Positions 63,345 to 64,000 of a DNA stretch of 64,000 nucleotides are shown here, one piece after another. The notes below the pieces were generated by a model that was not told where the DNA came from, ran no database searches, and worked only from the letters and a program-made list of their open reading frames with translations. The translations under genes were made by a program, and so were the position numbers. This stretch comes from Paulinella micropora (lineage: Eukaryota; Cercozoa; Imbricatea; Euglyphida), in contig BJOX01000075.1 of assembly GCA_009731375.1 (NCBI GenBank), forward strand, positions 527,592 to 591,591, written 5' to 3'. The first letter of the stretch is position 1; the number at the start of each line of letters is the position of its first letter.

Positions 63345-64000
63345 CGCAAACAATGCACGTTGTTCATGGAAACTAGGGGCCGCCCGGGGCAAAACCAGAT
63401 CAGGTGGCGAATGTGCCAAGAGGATGAAAAACAGGGTTGTGATTTTTGTTCCCACCATATCGGCTGTGAGCGAAATAGGGATGACTTATTAGCAGTAGTT
63501 AGGGCACAGCTGAACGCGGGGGGTACACCATGGCACTCTGGGTTAATGGTAGCCCCTATGGACTGGATTATACGTCAGTGGATTCAGTGGATTAGGACAG
63601 ATGAAAAATCCCCCCCTGCCCAGTCTGATCCTCTCACGAACTGGATTTGCCCTACCTGTAATGATCAGTTTCTCTCTCAAAACAGCCTTGACTTCCATCT
63701 CCCCATTTGCGGACGGAGGACGTCATCTTCCTCACACACATCACCACCCAGACATGTCTCTTCTCATAGCTCTAGTGCTTCATCATCTTCTCTCACAAGA
63801 CATACTCTCCCTACTTCAACTGTACAACGTTCTGACTCAAACATTGAAACGAGTGAGAACGTTGAGGCTGCAGTAGGGGGAAACAACCAAAGAAGAGAGA
63901 GAGATGAGGGAGAGACGATGACAGACGAAGACGATGATGAAACCATCTCTTATGCTACTCCTCAAAAGTCTTCCTCTTCTTCTCTTGCATCATCTGTACA
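63345..64000 (+). CDS. Cys-rich/C2H2-type ORF, open to the right edge
   Basis: After TAA 63342-63344 a frame is open for 218 codons to the end of the window: RKQCTLFMETRGRPGQNQIR then WRMCQEDEKQGCDFCSHHIG-C, an Ile/Trp-rich stretch (MDWIIRQWIQWIRTDEK), a finger WICPTCNDQFLSQNSLDFHL followed by PIC, then a Ser/Thr and acidic tail. Just upstream, in nearby frames, CSICGHTPSG and KCNHCFKFET continue the same Cys-pair pattern, so the protein probably starts near 63220 with frame breaks. It follows the gag on the same strand, but I recognise no copia protein here. Confidence 0.5.

Overview
This is a draft-assembly window from the nucleus of a eukaryote. It has spliced genes with GT-AG introns, two LINE-type retrotransposons, several Ty1/copia pieces, tRNA-derived SINEs and a very high load of microsatellites (ATT, TATG/TACA, TATC, CT, TTTC, TTC, TGGA, ATTT). 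There are 12 N runs. Several 10-N gaps abut homopolymer G or C, so some joins are artefacts. The lineage cannot be fixed from sequence alone. A degenerate (TTAGG/CCTAA)n array recalls arthropod-type telomere repeats. MYND fingers, copia elements, GC-rich hairpins and mixed very short and very long introns would also fit a repeat-rich alga or protist.

Layout. 1-4090: a GC-rich LINE on the minus strand with one uninterrupted reading frame running off the left edge (endonuclease plus reverse transcriptase, YADD). 5050-9010: SINE territory. 5754-14457: the 3' part of a spliced plus-strand gene. I can phase 17 exons by hand (about 457 residues, nearly all introns phase 0). It is possibly the C-terminal ubiquitin-like region of a USP40/USP47-type deubiquitinase. 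Many of its exons have partial tandem copies in the adjoining introns. 15000-22100: microsatellites, a decayed unidentified gene (16.9-18.6 kb), an exon fragment and more SINEs. 22410-24107: the 3' exons of an acidic-protein gene, with the CCTAA array in an intron. 24.1-25.8 kb: huge TGGA/TATG/TACA arrays. 25.8-28.5 kb: broken gene with SAP-like, AT-hook and RanBP2-type zinc finger segments. 28.64-34.2 kb: a second, decayed AT-rich LINE. 34.3-37.6 kb: noncoding sequence and TATC arrays. 37756-40556: 3' exons of another spliced gene. 40.7-47.7 kb: copia fragments on both strands, an intact 426-aa orphan ORF and a MYND finger. 48-52.5 kb: AT-rich DNA, a copia RT/RNase H remnant with a polypurine tract, and a roughly 180-bp satellite. 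52582-54356: a minus-strand coiled-coil gene with introns of 48-51 nt. 55079-56915: a plus-strand gene with a SINE inside an intron. 57092-58345: a transposase-like ORF. 58566-58795: a foldback element. 59.1-64 kb: a copia 3' end, a probable LTR, then a copia gag and a Cys-rich ORF running off the right edge.

The window therefore mixes at least four spliced genes with nested mobile DNA. The strongest candidates for something new are the exon-echo pattern of the 5.7-15 kb gene, the SINE family that appears to chain through its own ATT tails, the orphan ORF standing where a copia reverse transcriptase should be, and the clusters of GC-rich perfect hairpins.
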